Assembly (NCBI GenBank): GCA_033296885.1
Contig: MU863924.1
Coordinates: 124,001-188,000 of the forward strand
Direction: 5' to 3'
Length of the DNA: 64,000 nucleotides
DNA from: Triangularia verruculosa
Taxonomy: Eukaryota > Ascomycota > Sordariomycetes > Sordariales > Podosporaceae
A program made the translations under genes and the position numbers. How positions within the stretch are numbered: position 1 is the first letter of the stretch; each line of letters opens with the position of its first letter. Positions 54,114 through 64,000 of this stretch are shown piece by piece. Below the pieces are notes generated by a model, which was given only the letters and a program-made list of their open reading frames with translations, was not told where the DNA came from and made no database searches.

Positions 54114-54928
54114 TCACACCATGTTGGCCCCATTCACACGAATGATCTGTCCCGAAACCCACTTGCTCTCTTCAGATGCCAGAAACAAGATCACATCCGC
54201 AATTTCCTCTGGCTCTCCCAGGCGTCCAAACGGACTCTGATTCTTCAAGAAATTGACAATTTGCTCTGACTTGCCCTCGAAGAACAAATCTGTCCCGGTT
54301 GGACCAGGTGCTACAGCATTGACCGTGATGTTCTTCTTGGCCAGGTCTTTGGACAAGGCACGAGTCATCTGGTCTATCGCCCCTTTGGTGGCCACGTATA
54401 TAAGATACCCCGGACTTACCCCACTCGCGGTGTTGAGACCCGTGGATATGAAAATGACCCTGCCTCCTGAAGGTGGGAAGTGAGGCACGGCTTTCTGAAC
54501 GAGAAAGAGGGCGCCCTTAACATTCAAGTTGAAATGGGCGTCGTAAGATTCCTCGGTTGCGTGGGCGAGGTCGATCATGCCCATTATTCCGGCTTTTCCG
54601 TGTTAGTGATATTGCACTTGTGCATTGCGATCAAGCCAGGGGTAGTGTGCACACCATTGGGGACAACAATGTCGATCTTGCCGAACCTTTCCACTGCCGC
54701 GTTGACGAGCTTGTCGATTTCCTCGAGTTTGGAGGCATCTGCCTGGATGGCAAGCACGCGGGAGGGGTCACCGATCTGGGTGGTGATTTCTGAGGCTGTG
54801 GCGCTGCTGTTGGGGGAGATGTAAGAGAAGACGACGGAGGCGCCGAGGGAGGCTGCGCGGAGGACGGTGGAGCGACCGATGCCTTTTGTGCCGCCTGTGA
54901 TGAGGAGGACTTTGCCGGTGAGGGACAT
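54114..54928 (-). CDS. short-chain dehydrogenase/reductase (classical SDR)
   Basis: Exons 54655-54928 and 54114-54592 (62-bp intron) give 250 residues, the usual length. The splice restores PNAGIMGMID, the NAG motif that neither single frame shows. The cofactor loop TGGTKGIG is at about residues 12-19. ADASKLEEID suggests NADP or NAD binding by the beta-4 region. The active site has Ser in FISTGLN and YVATK for Tyr-x-x-x-Lys. The C-terminal GQIIRVNGANMV is typical of fungal 3-ketoacyl-reductase-like SDRs. Substrate unknown; cytosolic. Confidence 0.92.
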
Positions 54929-56082
54929 GGTTTGGGCACGTTGTGAGAGTTTTGATGGTGACGAGGAAGATGAGAATGAATAGAGTGTTTCGATGCAGTG
55001 GATTATCTATCTGTTCATGGTTGCCAATGTTATGAATGGACAATTACTTGGCTAACTCCGGGATATGTACATGTGGATGGGATGACCTCATAGTGGTGGG
55101 AGACATGCAAGGCGCTGACATAAGAGTGCAATGGGATGGTGAGAATGAACTCCGGGTCTTTGGTTCCAGAGTGCGATAACTGTTGGGAAGGAGCCCGCCG
55201 GCAAAAAGTGGTTGATGTCGTGGCCGAGTGCGTGGGCTTGTTAGGTTGGTTCGGCATTCGGAATTAAATGTGATAACCTCCGGGTCCTGGGAGCTCAAGG
55301 TTCTGCCCCTCTTTCTCCCCTCCATATATCAGCTCCGAGAATTAGGCCGATGTGGGAAGGCGCAAGACTGAAAAGAAGGAGGCAAAAACCGATGACATGA
55401 ATTTGGCTGAGTGCAGAGAGGCAGTCGGCGCTGGCTGCTTGGTGGCGTGCAAGAATCAACCTTTATCGAGGGTGGTGAACCCTAGGACTGCCAATTGTCA
55501 GGCAAAGCTCTTCGACCACCTCCTCGCCTTGCAACAATGCACCGACGACATCCTTGAGGCGGCTGATGCTCACGCTTTGGGCCCCCCAAAAAGGTCCATA
55601 CCAATGTGACTGCGCTGTACTTCCGGTGGCCATTACTCAACTATCTCTCTGAGAGGGAGCAACCCAATATCGAGAGCTATTTGATGGTCCGCTACACCAC
55701 AGAACTCACTCTAGCCTTCCCCACCATGGCGGCAGGCGCTGATTCCGTTCTATCTATGTCATGAACAAAGAAGCATTGATTGCTACACAGAATATAGGCC
55801 TTTTAAGATGGTTTAGCGAGGTGGCAGAAGAAAGTGACGATTCAGTCTCTATTCAACATCTCTCACACCGTCCTATCGAGGATTTCCAGGTCTAAAACAG
55901 TCTTTTTAAGCCCGGCCAACTATCTTTTGGTAGGTACCTCAGCAGTCTCTATTACTCGCCCACCAAGTTCCATTTCTCACATCTCCCAAGTTCCCCAAAC
56001 AGAATTTCTAGTTCTACCACCCACCCACCATGGAATTCCCGTAAACCAAAAGAGAAAAGATAAAAAAAAAAAAAGAAAGAAA
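54929..56082. other. intergenic, nothing firmly coding
   Basis: A plus frame at 55397-55609 (70 codons, MNLAECREAVGAGCLVACK at its start) is the only protein-like piece, but it has no supporting signals. A TAGGTACC word is near 55935, and an A-run lies at 56061-56075. Confidence 0.4.
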
Positions 56083-56382
56083 TCAAGGCATGTACTCGGC
56101 ACACCACCTCCCCACGTCCTCAAACTCGGTCCCCTCCATCGTACCTCCGCCAGAGATGGCGATGCAGACCCAGCACTCGAACTTGTACGTCATGAAGTCG
56201 CTCCCTGGTGCGCACAGCCGGCGGCCCCAGCCTTGGACCACGTTGGCTACGTGGAGGGCTTTTCGGCATGGGTTTGTGCAGATTGTGGGGAAGTTGTTGC
56301 TGTTGTTGTCTGTGTTGGCGGAGGAGGCGTATGTTGCTGTTGCTAGGAAGAGGGTTGGGAGGATTCCTTGCTGGAGCTTCAT
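56083..56382 (-). CDS. small secreted cysteine-rich protein
   Basis: Single exon, 99 residues from the ATG at 56382; a longer frame to 56409 would add basic residues before the signal peptide. Residues 1-20 (MKLQQGILPTLFLATATYAS) form a clear signal peptide. The mature part of about 79 residues has six cysteines (ICTNPC, RLCAPG, ECWVC, RWCAEY), enough for three disulfides, plus an Asn-rich start. Size, secretion and Cys content match fungal effector-like or antimicrobial-type proteins; no specific family is recognised. Confidence 0.7.
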   Translation of the reverse strand: MKLQQGILPTLFLATATYASSANTDNNSNNFPTICTNPCRKALHVANVVQGWGRRLCAPGSDFMTYKFECWVCIAISGGGTMEGTEFEDVGRWCAEYMP

Positions 56383-57467
56383 TGTGTGTTTTCTTTTGAA
56401 CTTTTGCAAAATGATGGGGTCGTGAGGAGGCGCTTGCTTGGATGGTGGTTTGTAGGCGCTGGTGTAACCGTAGAGGCGTGGGCGAGCGGGTGAGTTGGAG
56501 AGAGTGGGGATGAAAATGAAGACGTGGTGTTGAAGTCTTGATTATTGAGATGGCGTGGGAAGCTTTGGGCATGTCAGGGACTTGATCTTGGAAATTGGGT
56601 TTGCACCGGACTTTCCGGGGGAAGGGAGCCGGTGGGGGGCTAAAGGGGGTAGCGGAAACTTACCTGCTTTTAGACAACGTGCAACAAGGAACTGATGTTT
56701 CTGGTTTGTGAATCGGAGGTGGTTTATGAAGAGAAAGGAGCGAGGGTTGAAGGCTTGCTTAAACAAGGCTGTTGGCTCTCGTCGAGGTGAGTAGCATAAC
56801 TTAAGATACCTATCAAACAGTCAGTCAACCCGAGTGATGTTGCCCGAAGAGAAAAATTGTGTGAAGAGCCCCAGGGAAAAGTTGACGAAGAGCGTTGGTC
56901 TCCTCGGGTCGTCCACAGATATCTGCTGTCGTCAGCAAACTGGCTGTGTGGTGCAAGTCGACACATCCGAGAGCGGTTGGCTCTAACATCCGTTCGTTCC
57001 CGCCAATGATGACTTCACTAATTCACAATAGGGATCAAGAGTCCGTGAGGGCCAGCAGCCGTTTCATTCCTTGATCAATGCTCAATCAGACGTTCTGGAA
57101 AGTCTAGGCAGTGCCACTCAACGAATTTATCTTCAACTGGGCCCCTATTACATAAGTTTCAATACGACCTGCTCAGAAACAAAACATGGAATATTCCCTG
57201 ATCTGTCGATAGGTAATTATGCCCGTTTGCCCTGTTGCACGCGCGGATTGAGATGATCCATGCCCAACTTGGTGGGACCCTGAATTCTTGGTCCCCACGC
57301 TCGACAGGGGGCAGGTTAGCTTGGGCTTGGGGACTTGGACAACAGAGATTCTAATTCTTTCATGACCCAGATTATCTTAAATTACTTTACATGACACGCA
57401 AAACAGATCCGACCACCATGAAGGGAAAAAAACACAAGAAAAGAGGCCACCAACCAGCAAAGCACCA
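56383..57467. other. intergenic, nothing recognised
   Basis: Promoter side of the small secreted protein and 3' side of the repeat protein. Short frames only. Confidence 0.5.
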
Positions 57468-59270
57468 TTACTCCCTCCTTCCCCTCCTAACAGGAACAAA
57501 GGAGTCACTTCTAGCATCTCCCTCCTCAGCCCGGATTTCATCCTCTTCGTCCAAGTCAGCCTCTTCTTCCAGCAACAGAACAAGTTCCAGATCCACCACC
57601 TCGATGCCACCGACAAAGTACACACAGTTGTCTGCCTTAATATCTCTCTTGACGGTAACACCGAGACACTCCCTCACCTCCCCGGCTCTGACGCTCGCCC
57701 TGATAGATGTCTTCTCACATTGGCGAATGCATTCCTCTACGACCGTCACCTCCTCACTAACCTCCTCGATACTAACAATAGTCTCGGTAATCTCTCTCGC
57801 AGATTCGGGTCGAGAAGGGCGGGTGTTTGCCTTAGCGGGTCGACGACGAGGGGCTTCGGTGGTAGTGGGAGTAGAAGAAGAAGCAGAAGCAGTTGTAGTA
57901 GGAACAGCAAGCACAGCATCGCACTTGGCTTCGTAGGTCTTTCTGATCACGCCTTCTTTCTCCTCCGCAGCTTCGGCCTTGAGGCGATCTTTGAGCTTTT
58001 GGGCCTTTTCTTTCTGCTCCGCCGCCTTTGCCTTGATTTCCTCCCTCAGGTCACGGCGACCGAGGATTCCGCTGAGGAGCCCTGACACAAGACCGCCAGA
58101 GCCGGAGGAGGAATCCGAGAGGATGTCGAGATAGAGGTCAATGTCAATGTTGATTCCCGAGAGATCGAGGTCAATGTCGAGGAGCTTGGAGACGCCGACA
58201 CGGCCGCAGGTTGAGGTGAGATCTACTTTGGTGATGGCGGTGGCGCTATCCACATCCACAGCAGGGTACTCTCCGGTCGGACGGGGGTTGCTGTTGCTGC
58301 CGCCTTTGGGAGAACTGTGCTCGACAGAATCGGTAGTTGTCTCGTCGCTGTTCTGAGGTTGGACCCGGTAGGAGCGTCCAATGATGTTGTGGAGAAGTCC
58401 ATGAAGAGGCAGACGAGCGGTGTCGCCTTGAGTTGGGATGCGGGCTGGAGAGAGGACAGATGCCGAAGTGCTGGCTGCCACGCTGGAGGCAGAAGAAGAA
58501 AGATGTGCAGTTCTGCCGGGTGGGAAGCGAGGAGCATCGGGAAAATAGGGGGTGGCGATGGCCACGGGTTCAGCGGTTGAAGAAGCAGCGTTTTTGGCAA
58601 TCGTAAAGAACGGGAACCTACGAGTTGATGTGGATGTCGACGTAGAGGTTGAGGTTCGGGTGGAGGTTGATCTAATGGTAGAGGCTGGTTTAACGGTGGA
58701 TGTCGAGGTGGATCTCAAGGTGACTGTCGACTGGGTCGAAGTAGGTCTCAATGTTGAGGTGGAGATGGATCTTGAAGTTGACAGCGTTGACCTCAAGGTG
58801 GAAATTGACGTAGACCTAATGGTGGATCTTGAAGTAGACCTGAGTGTTGAGATCGAAGTCGACGTCGACGTCCTGGTGCTCGTCCGGGTAGAGGTCACGG
58901 TGGATCGAAACGTCGAAGCGGAGGCCTGCTGGAGATCGAGTGCCCACAGCAGTCCTGGGCCGTTCGCCGACCCCAGACTAGCCGGTGCATAGCGGCTCAC
59001 CAGGGAAGGCACGCCGGTAGCACTGCTTGTGCTTTCGGTAGTGTCTGTAGGTGAGCCATCCCCACGGAAGATATGCTCATCGAAGGGTTCGGTAGCAGTG
59101 ATGATGATCCTGTCAGGCAGGACATCAGCCCTGAACGAGCCGCCGTTCAGCTCGATATCGATAGTTCCGCATCCAGGTACCACCTCTGCAAGATTGAGGC
59201 TGCAGTAACCCTGTGAATTGGCAACTCCAGCGAGAGAAAGGACCGGAGGGGTGTAAGCTAATTCGGCCAT
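57468..59270 (-). CDS. large Ser/Thr/Arg-repeat protein, unrecognised
   Basis: Single exon, 600 residues from the first ATG at 59270; the frame is open to 59375 without an ATG. Residues 1-100 are a folded-looking domain (YCSLNLAEVVPGCGTIDIEL, VLPDRIIITATEPF). From about 115 to 225 the sequence is a degenerate repeat of short units such as RSTSTST, LRSTSRST and IRSTS. A helical, charged segment follows at about 415-460 (AEQKEKAQKLKDRLKAEAAE). The C-terminal 120 residues have strand-like Glu/Val-rich sequence (EEVSEEVTVVEECIRQCEK) and end with an acidic then basic tail. No signal peptide is seen from this start. The Arg in the repeats is unusual for Ser/Thr mucin-like stalks. Function unknown. 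Confidence 0.75.
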   Translation of the reverse strand: MAELAYTPPVLSLAGVANSQGYCSLNLAEVVPGCGTIDIELNGGSFRADVLPDRIIITATEPFDEHIFRGDGSPTDTTESTSSATGVPSLVSRYAPASLGSANGPGLLWALDLQQASASTFRSTVTSTRTSTRTSTSTSISTLRSTSRSTIRSTSISTLRSTLSTSRSISTSTLRPTSTQSTVTLRSTSTSTVKPASTIRSTSTRTSTSTSTSTSTRRFPFFTIAKNAASSTAEPVAIATPYFPDAPRFPPGRTAHLSSSASSVAASTSASVLSPARIPTQGDTARLPLHGLLHNIIGRSYRVQPQNSDETTTDSVEHSSPKGGSNSNPRPTGEYPAVDVDSATAITKVDLTSTCGRVGVSKLLDIDLDLSGINIDIDLYLDILSDSSSGSGGLVSGLLSGILGRRDLREEIKAKAAEQKEKAQKLKDRLKAEAAEEKEGVIRKTYEAKCDAVLAVPTTTASASSSTPTTTEAPRRRPAKANTRPSRPESAREITETIVSIEEVSEEVTVVEECIRQCEKTSIRASVRAGEVRECLGVTVKRDIKADNCVYFVGGIEVVDLELVLLLEEEADLDEEDEIRAEEGDARSDSFVPVRRGRRE

Positions 59271-60131
59271 TTCGGCAGAAGTAAATGATGAATAAGTGAA
59301 AGCTGGAGAATCAAGAAATTTTGGAGAATAAACTGGAAGGTCACGCAGATCTAGGTGATGCTGATTGAAAGGCAAAACACGAGGAGATGGTCAACGGCAA
59401 ACATATATAAGACTAAGAACATCCACCTATCATCAGGTACATTATCAACACCGAGTGTGTGGAATCCTGCGGAAGCGACCTTCGTGTGTTCCTGGTTCAA
59501 ATGTCAGAGAAGGCATTTCAGGGTTATTCAAATCTTTCACGTCCAGAAATGCACTGGGACTTATTTGATTCAATACTACCTACTTCATGGCATGAATGCC
59601 GGTATATACAAACACTTGCGGTCCAGCGATGACGAATAGAACATGATGGAATGTGGACCCGCACAACTGTAGGGGTAGGATACGGTAACCAAGTCCCTGC
59701 ACTCACCGACTCGAGATCAAGCAAGACAAGTTTCGGGGCAAGGCCCTTGGCTCTTGATAGGGCTGCCCGAGACATGATATCTAGGGTTGTCACACCCCAA
59801 GAAACTTCCGGTCCCTGACCGTGAAAGAGGCCATGTGGGCATAGATACTCAGGTACACAAGTGAAAGTGTCCATTCAGTAAACAGAAAATGTTTAGTATT
59901 GACAGTAAGTTCGATTGCCGCTAACACCGCCCATGATATCTCATATACCTTACATTAACAACACCCTAAACCGCAATGCATTGCCTCAAGAAAAGAAAAA
60001 TAAGATGATGCAGAGGAGAGAGCACCCGGGCTGTACCTGAAGCCCTTGTCCTCCTAGTGTCTACCCTTCACACGCTTTCCCCCGAAATGCACCATTTCCT
60101 GCCCAACCAACACATAACTCCAAAAACCATG
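59271..60131. other. intergenic, promoter side of the repeat protein
   Basis: No gene is supported. A TATATAAG word lies near 59401, about 130 bp upstream of the repeat-protein start on the other strand. Confidence 0.45.
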
Positions 60132-60347
60132 TTACTCCCTCAAATTTACTTGGCCGCCGTCCCTTACGTCGCCCTCGGCAGGGCTGCCCAGAGACAAGGG
60201 TTTGAGGTCATCGGCTGTGAGTTCAATCTCCGGTGGCACCTCAATAAGAGGAGTCGGAAGCTCCTCTGGCCTTGCAGACGGGCTAGTGCTGCCATCGCCA
60301 GTCTGCAGTTTGTCCTCGTCGCGGTCACCCTCATGCTCAGGCGCTCT
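60132..60347 (-). other. in-frame open extension behind the kinase stop codon
   Basis: Directly after the TAG at 60348-60350 the kinase frame continues RAPEHEGDRDEDKLQTGDG, then Pro/Glu-rich segments (PEELPTPLIEVPPEIEL, TADDLKPLSLGSP), to TAA at 60132-60134. Composition is acidic and coding-like. No GT..AG intron that removes the TAG and keeps frame could be found. Candidates are stop readthrough, a recent nonsense mutation, or a sequence error. Confidence 0.5.
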
Positions 60348-62652
60348 CTACGCCACCCGAGTCGCAGGCTTTGCTCCGCGGCGTCCCAACAATGTAGCAC
60401 CGTCAAGGTTCAATTCGAAAACGCCCTTTTGCCTCTGGCGTTCGCGAACTTGTTGTCTCGCGGCGGCGGCAACAGTAGCCGAATGCTGGCCATAGCCCTT
60501 TTGCTCGGCTGCCGCAGGAGGAGGATGTGGTTTCCGCGATCGGTCGCGGCCGCGCTGCTCTTGATCTCTAATTTGGGTGTTGCGCATGCTTTGTTCGATT
60601 TGTTGCGTCGAGTTTCCAGGGGCCTCCTCCATTTCAGCGTCCTCGTCCAACTCGGCAAGGCGATCAACACCAGCCCTAGCACCAATCTGTTTCCGTCTTT
60701 TGCCTTCCTCTTCCTGTCTGTGAACCGCGTAACCCACGTCGAATACCTCACGCAGGTTGACGGCAGCTGGAGAGCGGAAGTCGTAACGCTTGTCGCCGTC
60801 CACAAGCTTTGTGGCATCAAATGCCCTCAAGACGCCATCGGACGACAAGGCCTTCTTCTCCTCGCGCGGGGTGGGGCCGGATTCGCCGATCCATGGATGA
60901 GCCAAAAACTCTCTGATGGTGTATCTCTGCTCGGGATCGACACAGAGCAGATGCGAGATCAAGTCCTGGGCCGATTTGCTGATGTCGTCCCACCAGGGCG
61001 ACAGGAAAGTGTACTGTCCCTTGGCGACCTTCTCGGTAAGCACCTCGATGCTTTCGTCATAGAATGGCGGGAACCCGCACAGCATGGTGTAAAGCACACA
61101 TCCGAGGGCCCACATGTCGACAGACTTGGAATACCGTTCATCCTTGACAATTTCGGGAGCCGTATAGCCCACAGTACCACATGGAGTCATGGTCTGATTG
61201 TCCCAGACAATCTTGGACAGGCCAAAGTCGGCGATTTTGATCTGCCCAATCCCTCCGGCACCCACACCCTTGATGAACTCTCCCTCATCCACCTTGTCCT
61301 CGTCGCCCGGCTGCTTGGGCTTGGGATTCTTGGATGGTACCATGGGAATCGGGCTGAACAAGATGTTCTCCGGCTTGATGTCGCTGCGCCACAGTTAACA
61401 ACATGAGCGCACCGTTGGATCAGCAAAGTACACCTACCGATGAACAATTCCCTTCTCTTCGTGCAGGTGCTCAAGTGCCTTGGCCACCTGAACAATGACG
61501 TGGCGGGAAAGATCCTCGCTGAAGTAGGTTAGACGAACGATTTGGTGGAAAAGCTCGCCACCAGGAGCCAGCTCTAGGATGATGAAGTAGTAGTGTTGCG
61601 ACTCGGAAAAGTCGATCAACTTGACAATATTGGGGTGATCAAGGAGCTTCATGATTTGAACCTCTTTGAGGATGTTTGCCCGCTAAACATCCAGTCAGCC
61701 CACCGAAGACAAGAGACCGAGCATATATGCCTGCAAAACAATGTTGCAAATACAGAATTGCGAAGACAGAACACGGCGTAGCACTCGGGACAAAGGAAAA
61801 GAAATTTCTCGCACCTCTGCTGCTTTGGGAGCCTTTGGCTTGAAGTCCGGATGGAGATGCTTGTTGCTCTAAAGGGATCCCGCATGTTGGTAAGGAGGGC
61901 TTGGCAGGGGAAAAAACCAAAACGAAAGGGAACGAAGGGAAAGGATAGAGGGAAAGGGGGCTTGACGGAGGAAAAGGCTGGGGGAACCAGGTTATTCCAC
62001 ATACCTGCATGTTGTTCATCTCGAACTTGCGAACGACCTTGATGGCCACCTCGCCATGCTGTCCTTCCCGGTCGCGAGCACGGTAGACGTTGCTGAAGGC
62101 GCCGTCTCCCATTTTCTCGATGAGCTCCCAGCGCTCCAGACCCTGATACCTGGGAAGCTTATTCTTGTTGGCATTCTCTTCGGCGACGAGCTTGACGATG
62201 TTCTCATCGGGCACCCTCTTCTTCGTCTTGTTCACACCCTGAGCAGGCTCAACATGGTGGGCGGCTGCGTGGCCAGCCTGGGCGACTCGATTTTGGGCAT
62301 CTCCGGCAGTCGAATAGGCATCAGCATGGCTGTGTCGTGGAGCTCCAACTCCATAGGCGGGTTCCGAGACCGCTGACGCCATGTTGTGTTTTGCGTGGCC
62401 TTGCGAATGGGGAGGGGAGTGCTCATGTTTTGTACGGGCAGAGTCGTCAGCATTGGCGGCTCGAGCTTGCTTGCCTGTGACAACGACGGTGACATCAGTT
62501 TCCAGTTGCTTTTTTGGGACGAAGGGCACTAGTTGCACGCTGTACTCTGCAGCACCTGGTTCCCGATGCTGGCAGCGCACAAACAGCCCCGCGGCCAGGA
62601 CAAGCTACATACCATGGCGGATGAAGTTCTTCAGTTGCTGTATTGTCGACAT
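60348..62652 (-). CDS. CaMK-group protein kinase, Srk1/Rck2-like
   Basis: Exons in reading order: 62613-62652, 62005-62474, 61815-61868, 61438-61682 and 60348-61383 (introns 138, 136, 132 and 54 bp) give 614 residues. A disordered His/Ala-rich N-region is followed by the kinase domain: Gly loop GDGAFSNVY (about 139-147), AIK lysine (about 161), HRDIKPEN (about 269), DFG (322-324) and TAPE. The insert between HRD and DFG is long, as in the Rck1/Rck2/Srk1 family. These kinases act downstream of the Hog1/Sty1 stress MAPK. The ending reads FELNLDGATLLGRRGAK, then TAG. The same frame stays open and coding-like for 71 codons after this TAG. Confidence 0.92.
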
Positions 62653-63555
62653 GGTTGCGAGTGTATGTTTTCCCTTTCCTAATTACTTTTTTTTTTTTTC
62701 CGGTGGTGATCGTCCTCGTATCGATCTCTGGTGGAGATGTGCGTTTGGCGGTCAGTGAGGGGCAGCGATGGCACCCTATCTTGGCTTTCCCGCCCAAAGG
62801 TTATTCTCAAAAGACGCTAAGGTGGTAAATTGGCGGTGTCCACGGCCAAATGCACGCGCTTTCGACTTCTCGGTTGCAGATTGCTAAACAGCTTCAGAAT
62901 GGCGGCGCTATTCTCTTGTTTTTCTATTGATGAGGTGTAGGCTAGAAGCAAGCGGCAGTGGTGACGGTGACGGTGACGGTGACGGTGACGGTGACGGTGA
63001 CGGTGACGGTGACGGCAAAGGTGACGGCAAAGGTGACGGCGAGATGAGGGAAGACGGGAAGGTCCGACGTCCAGTGGAGCTTGCGGCGCGATGGAAGCTT
63101 TAATAGGGGGAAGATGAAAACTAGACGACGGTTGTCTGGAACAAGAGGGCGGGATCGTCCAGGAAATATGCAATCGGTAGGAGGGGGGGGATGGGAGGGT
63201 CTGAGGTCACTGTGGCTGCAACGAGACTGAACCAAGAAAGTGATGGGCTGCTGCGCTTGGTGAGGGATGTAACCGGGGCGGTCGTCGACCAATAGATGGC
63301 ATAGTCTCTTTCTTAATGTCTTTCTTCACTCAGGCACCCGCTTTCATCATCGTTTTCATCATCGGGCGACCATTAACTGGTACGCGCTTGCCTGGGCAGA
63401 GTCCGCCGCGAAAAAGTTCGATTTGTCAGGTGTACTGTACCAAATCGCTCCGGATGGGGGGGGGAAAGGCAAGATGGCAGGATAACAGGATGCCAGGGTG
63501 GCAGTAGATGACACTCTGTGATCAGAGACAGAAGCCCACAGCTGTCAAAATCGCT
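62653..63555. other. promoter side of the kinase gene, with microsatellite
   Basis: Poly-T is at 62687-62700, and a hexanucleotide microsatellite is at 62958-63035. No gene is supported. Confidence 0.5.
62958..63035. repeat. hexanucleotide microsatellite (GTGACG)n
   Basis: About nine uninterrupted GTGACG-type units are followed by two variant units with GCAAAG inserts (GACGGCAAAGGTGACGGCAA). It lies about 300 bp upstream of the kinase start codon. Confidence 0.95.
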
Positions 63556-64000
63556 TCAATAGTGTAACAGAACAGGCGAACACGTTGCTGGACGCGGATG
63601 GGAAACGCCCAGTGAATGCAGCAGTGATGCCGCAGCAGGTTCTGCTGATTTCGCATGGCTGCACTTCTTTCGAGGGGTTCGCTTGGCTATGACGTAGTGT
63701 CGCGCGTCATCTGCCTTGCGCCCGGAAATTAGCGCGGCCCTGAACAGGGTCCCCTCGTCACTGCGAAAAAGACAAGCAAGGGCGTCATCAATGGCGCCAC
63801 GGGCGGGTGGACAATGAAACCAAGATCGCAAGGTTTCTAAAGGAAACAAAGCCTCGAAGGATTCCTCATAGACGCTGTACATACATAGACAGCCATACGG
63901 CAATCTATGGTCAAAATCCCTCAGCATCACCTCATTTCCAGCTTGTAGATGGCAATGTGGTCCATGCTCGTTCAGCTCTTCAAGGACCTGTTGAAATCTC
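63556..64000 (-). CDS. 3' end of an unrecognised gene running off the window
   Basis: The minus-strand frame ending at 63556 is open without interruption to the window edge. It reads LEELNEHGPHCHLQAGNEV, then DFDHRLPYGCLC and YSVYEESFEALFPLE. Alternatively an intron (GTGATG near 63940 to TACAG near 63883) would end the protein soon after GNERL. Neither form matches a family I know. The basic C-terminal part (IAKRTPRKKCSHAK) is less convincing than the part near the edge. Confidence 0.38.
   Translation of the reverse strand, partial: RFQQVLEELNEHGPHCHLQAGNEVMLRDFDHRLPYGCLCMYSVYEESFEALFPLETLRSWFHCPPARGAIDDALACLFRSDEGTLFRAALISGRKADDARHYVIAKRTPRKKCSHAKSAEPAAASLLHSLGVSHPRPATCSPVLLHY

Noticed and set aside
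55397..55609. 70-codon plus-strand frame with three cysteines
   Set aside because: Single short frame with no leader, intron or signal peptide, and no paralogue seen.
60057..61406. 449-codon plus-strand open frame
   Set aside because: It lies exactly antisense to the kinase's last exon and its extension; the kinase motifs prove the minus strand is coding.

Overview
This is nuclear DNA of a filamentous ascomycete, most likely a Sordariomycete close to the Sordariales (an inference from protein style). The evidence is short introns of about 47-160 bp with GT..AG ends and CTAAC/CTGAC-like branch sites, CT-rich leaders before start codons, genes on both strands without operons, and fungus-specific families: HET, NB-ARC/TPR NLR, 2EXR, DUF1996, SCOC-like and Srk1/Rck2-type kinase. 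Exons were assembled by hand from reading frame and splice signals, so most multi-exon models were checked for phase but not against transcripts.

Layout. 1-5.2 kb: a possible 3' gene end, a secreted DUF1996 protein, a bHLH basic-region relic and a homocysteine S-methyltransferase. 5.2-12.7 kb: an accessory stretch with a decayed ~145-bp repeat array, several minisatellites, three small orphan spliced genes and two related small Cys proteins. 12.7-20.3 kb: a LAT/Mup1-type amino-acid permease and an ECHDC-like crotonase in tandem, then a 2.7-kb gap and an MFS sugar (lactose-permease-like) transporter. 21.3-27.4 kb: a 2EXR protein, then repeat-rich DNA with two small minus-strand orphan genes that share a 26-bp identical block.

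27.4-38.3 kb is the most interesting block. It holds an intact 1120-residue NB-ARC/TPR NLR-like receptor, divergent from a CYP52-like P450 across a promoter with an 18-bp perfect palindrome. An intact HET protein, an alkaline ceramidase and a broken HET gene on the opposite strand follow. It resembles a nonself-recognition neighbourhood in birth-and-death evolution, mixed with lipid-modifying enzymes.

38.4-47.1 kb: a degenerate-looking intron-containing tRNA-Leu, an SCOC-like coiled-coil gene, tRNA-Lys(UUU) beside an AT-rich island, and an unrecognised four-exon gene with a Q/N-rich tail. 47.3-56.4 kb: a DUF1624 membrane protein, a Ser-rich nuclear-type protein, an ACS-family transporter convergent with an SDR, and a small secreted Cys-rich protein. 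57.4-63.9 kb: a large protein with degenerate Arg-Ser-Thr repeats, and an Srk1/Rck2-like kinase whose TAG stop is followed in frame by 71 more coding-like codons. The window ends inside a likely minus-strand gene.

Possible links between genes are inference only. The homocysteine methyltransferase and a methionine-type permease lie 8 kb apart. The P450 and ceramidase both act on lipids inside the NLR/HET block.
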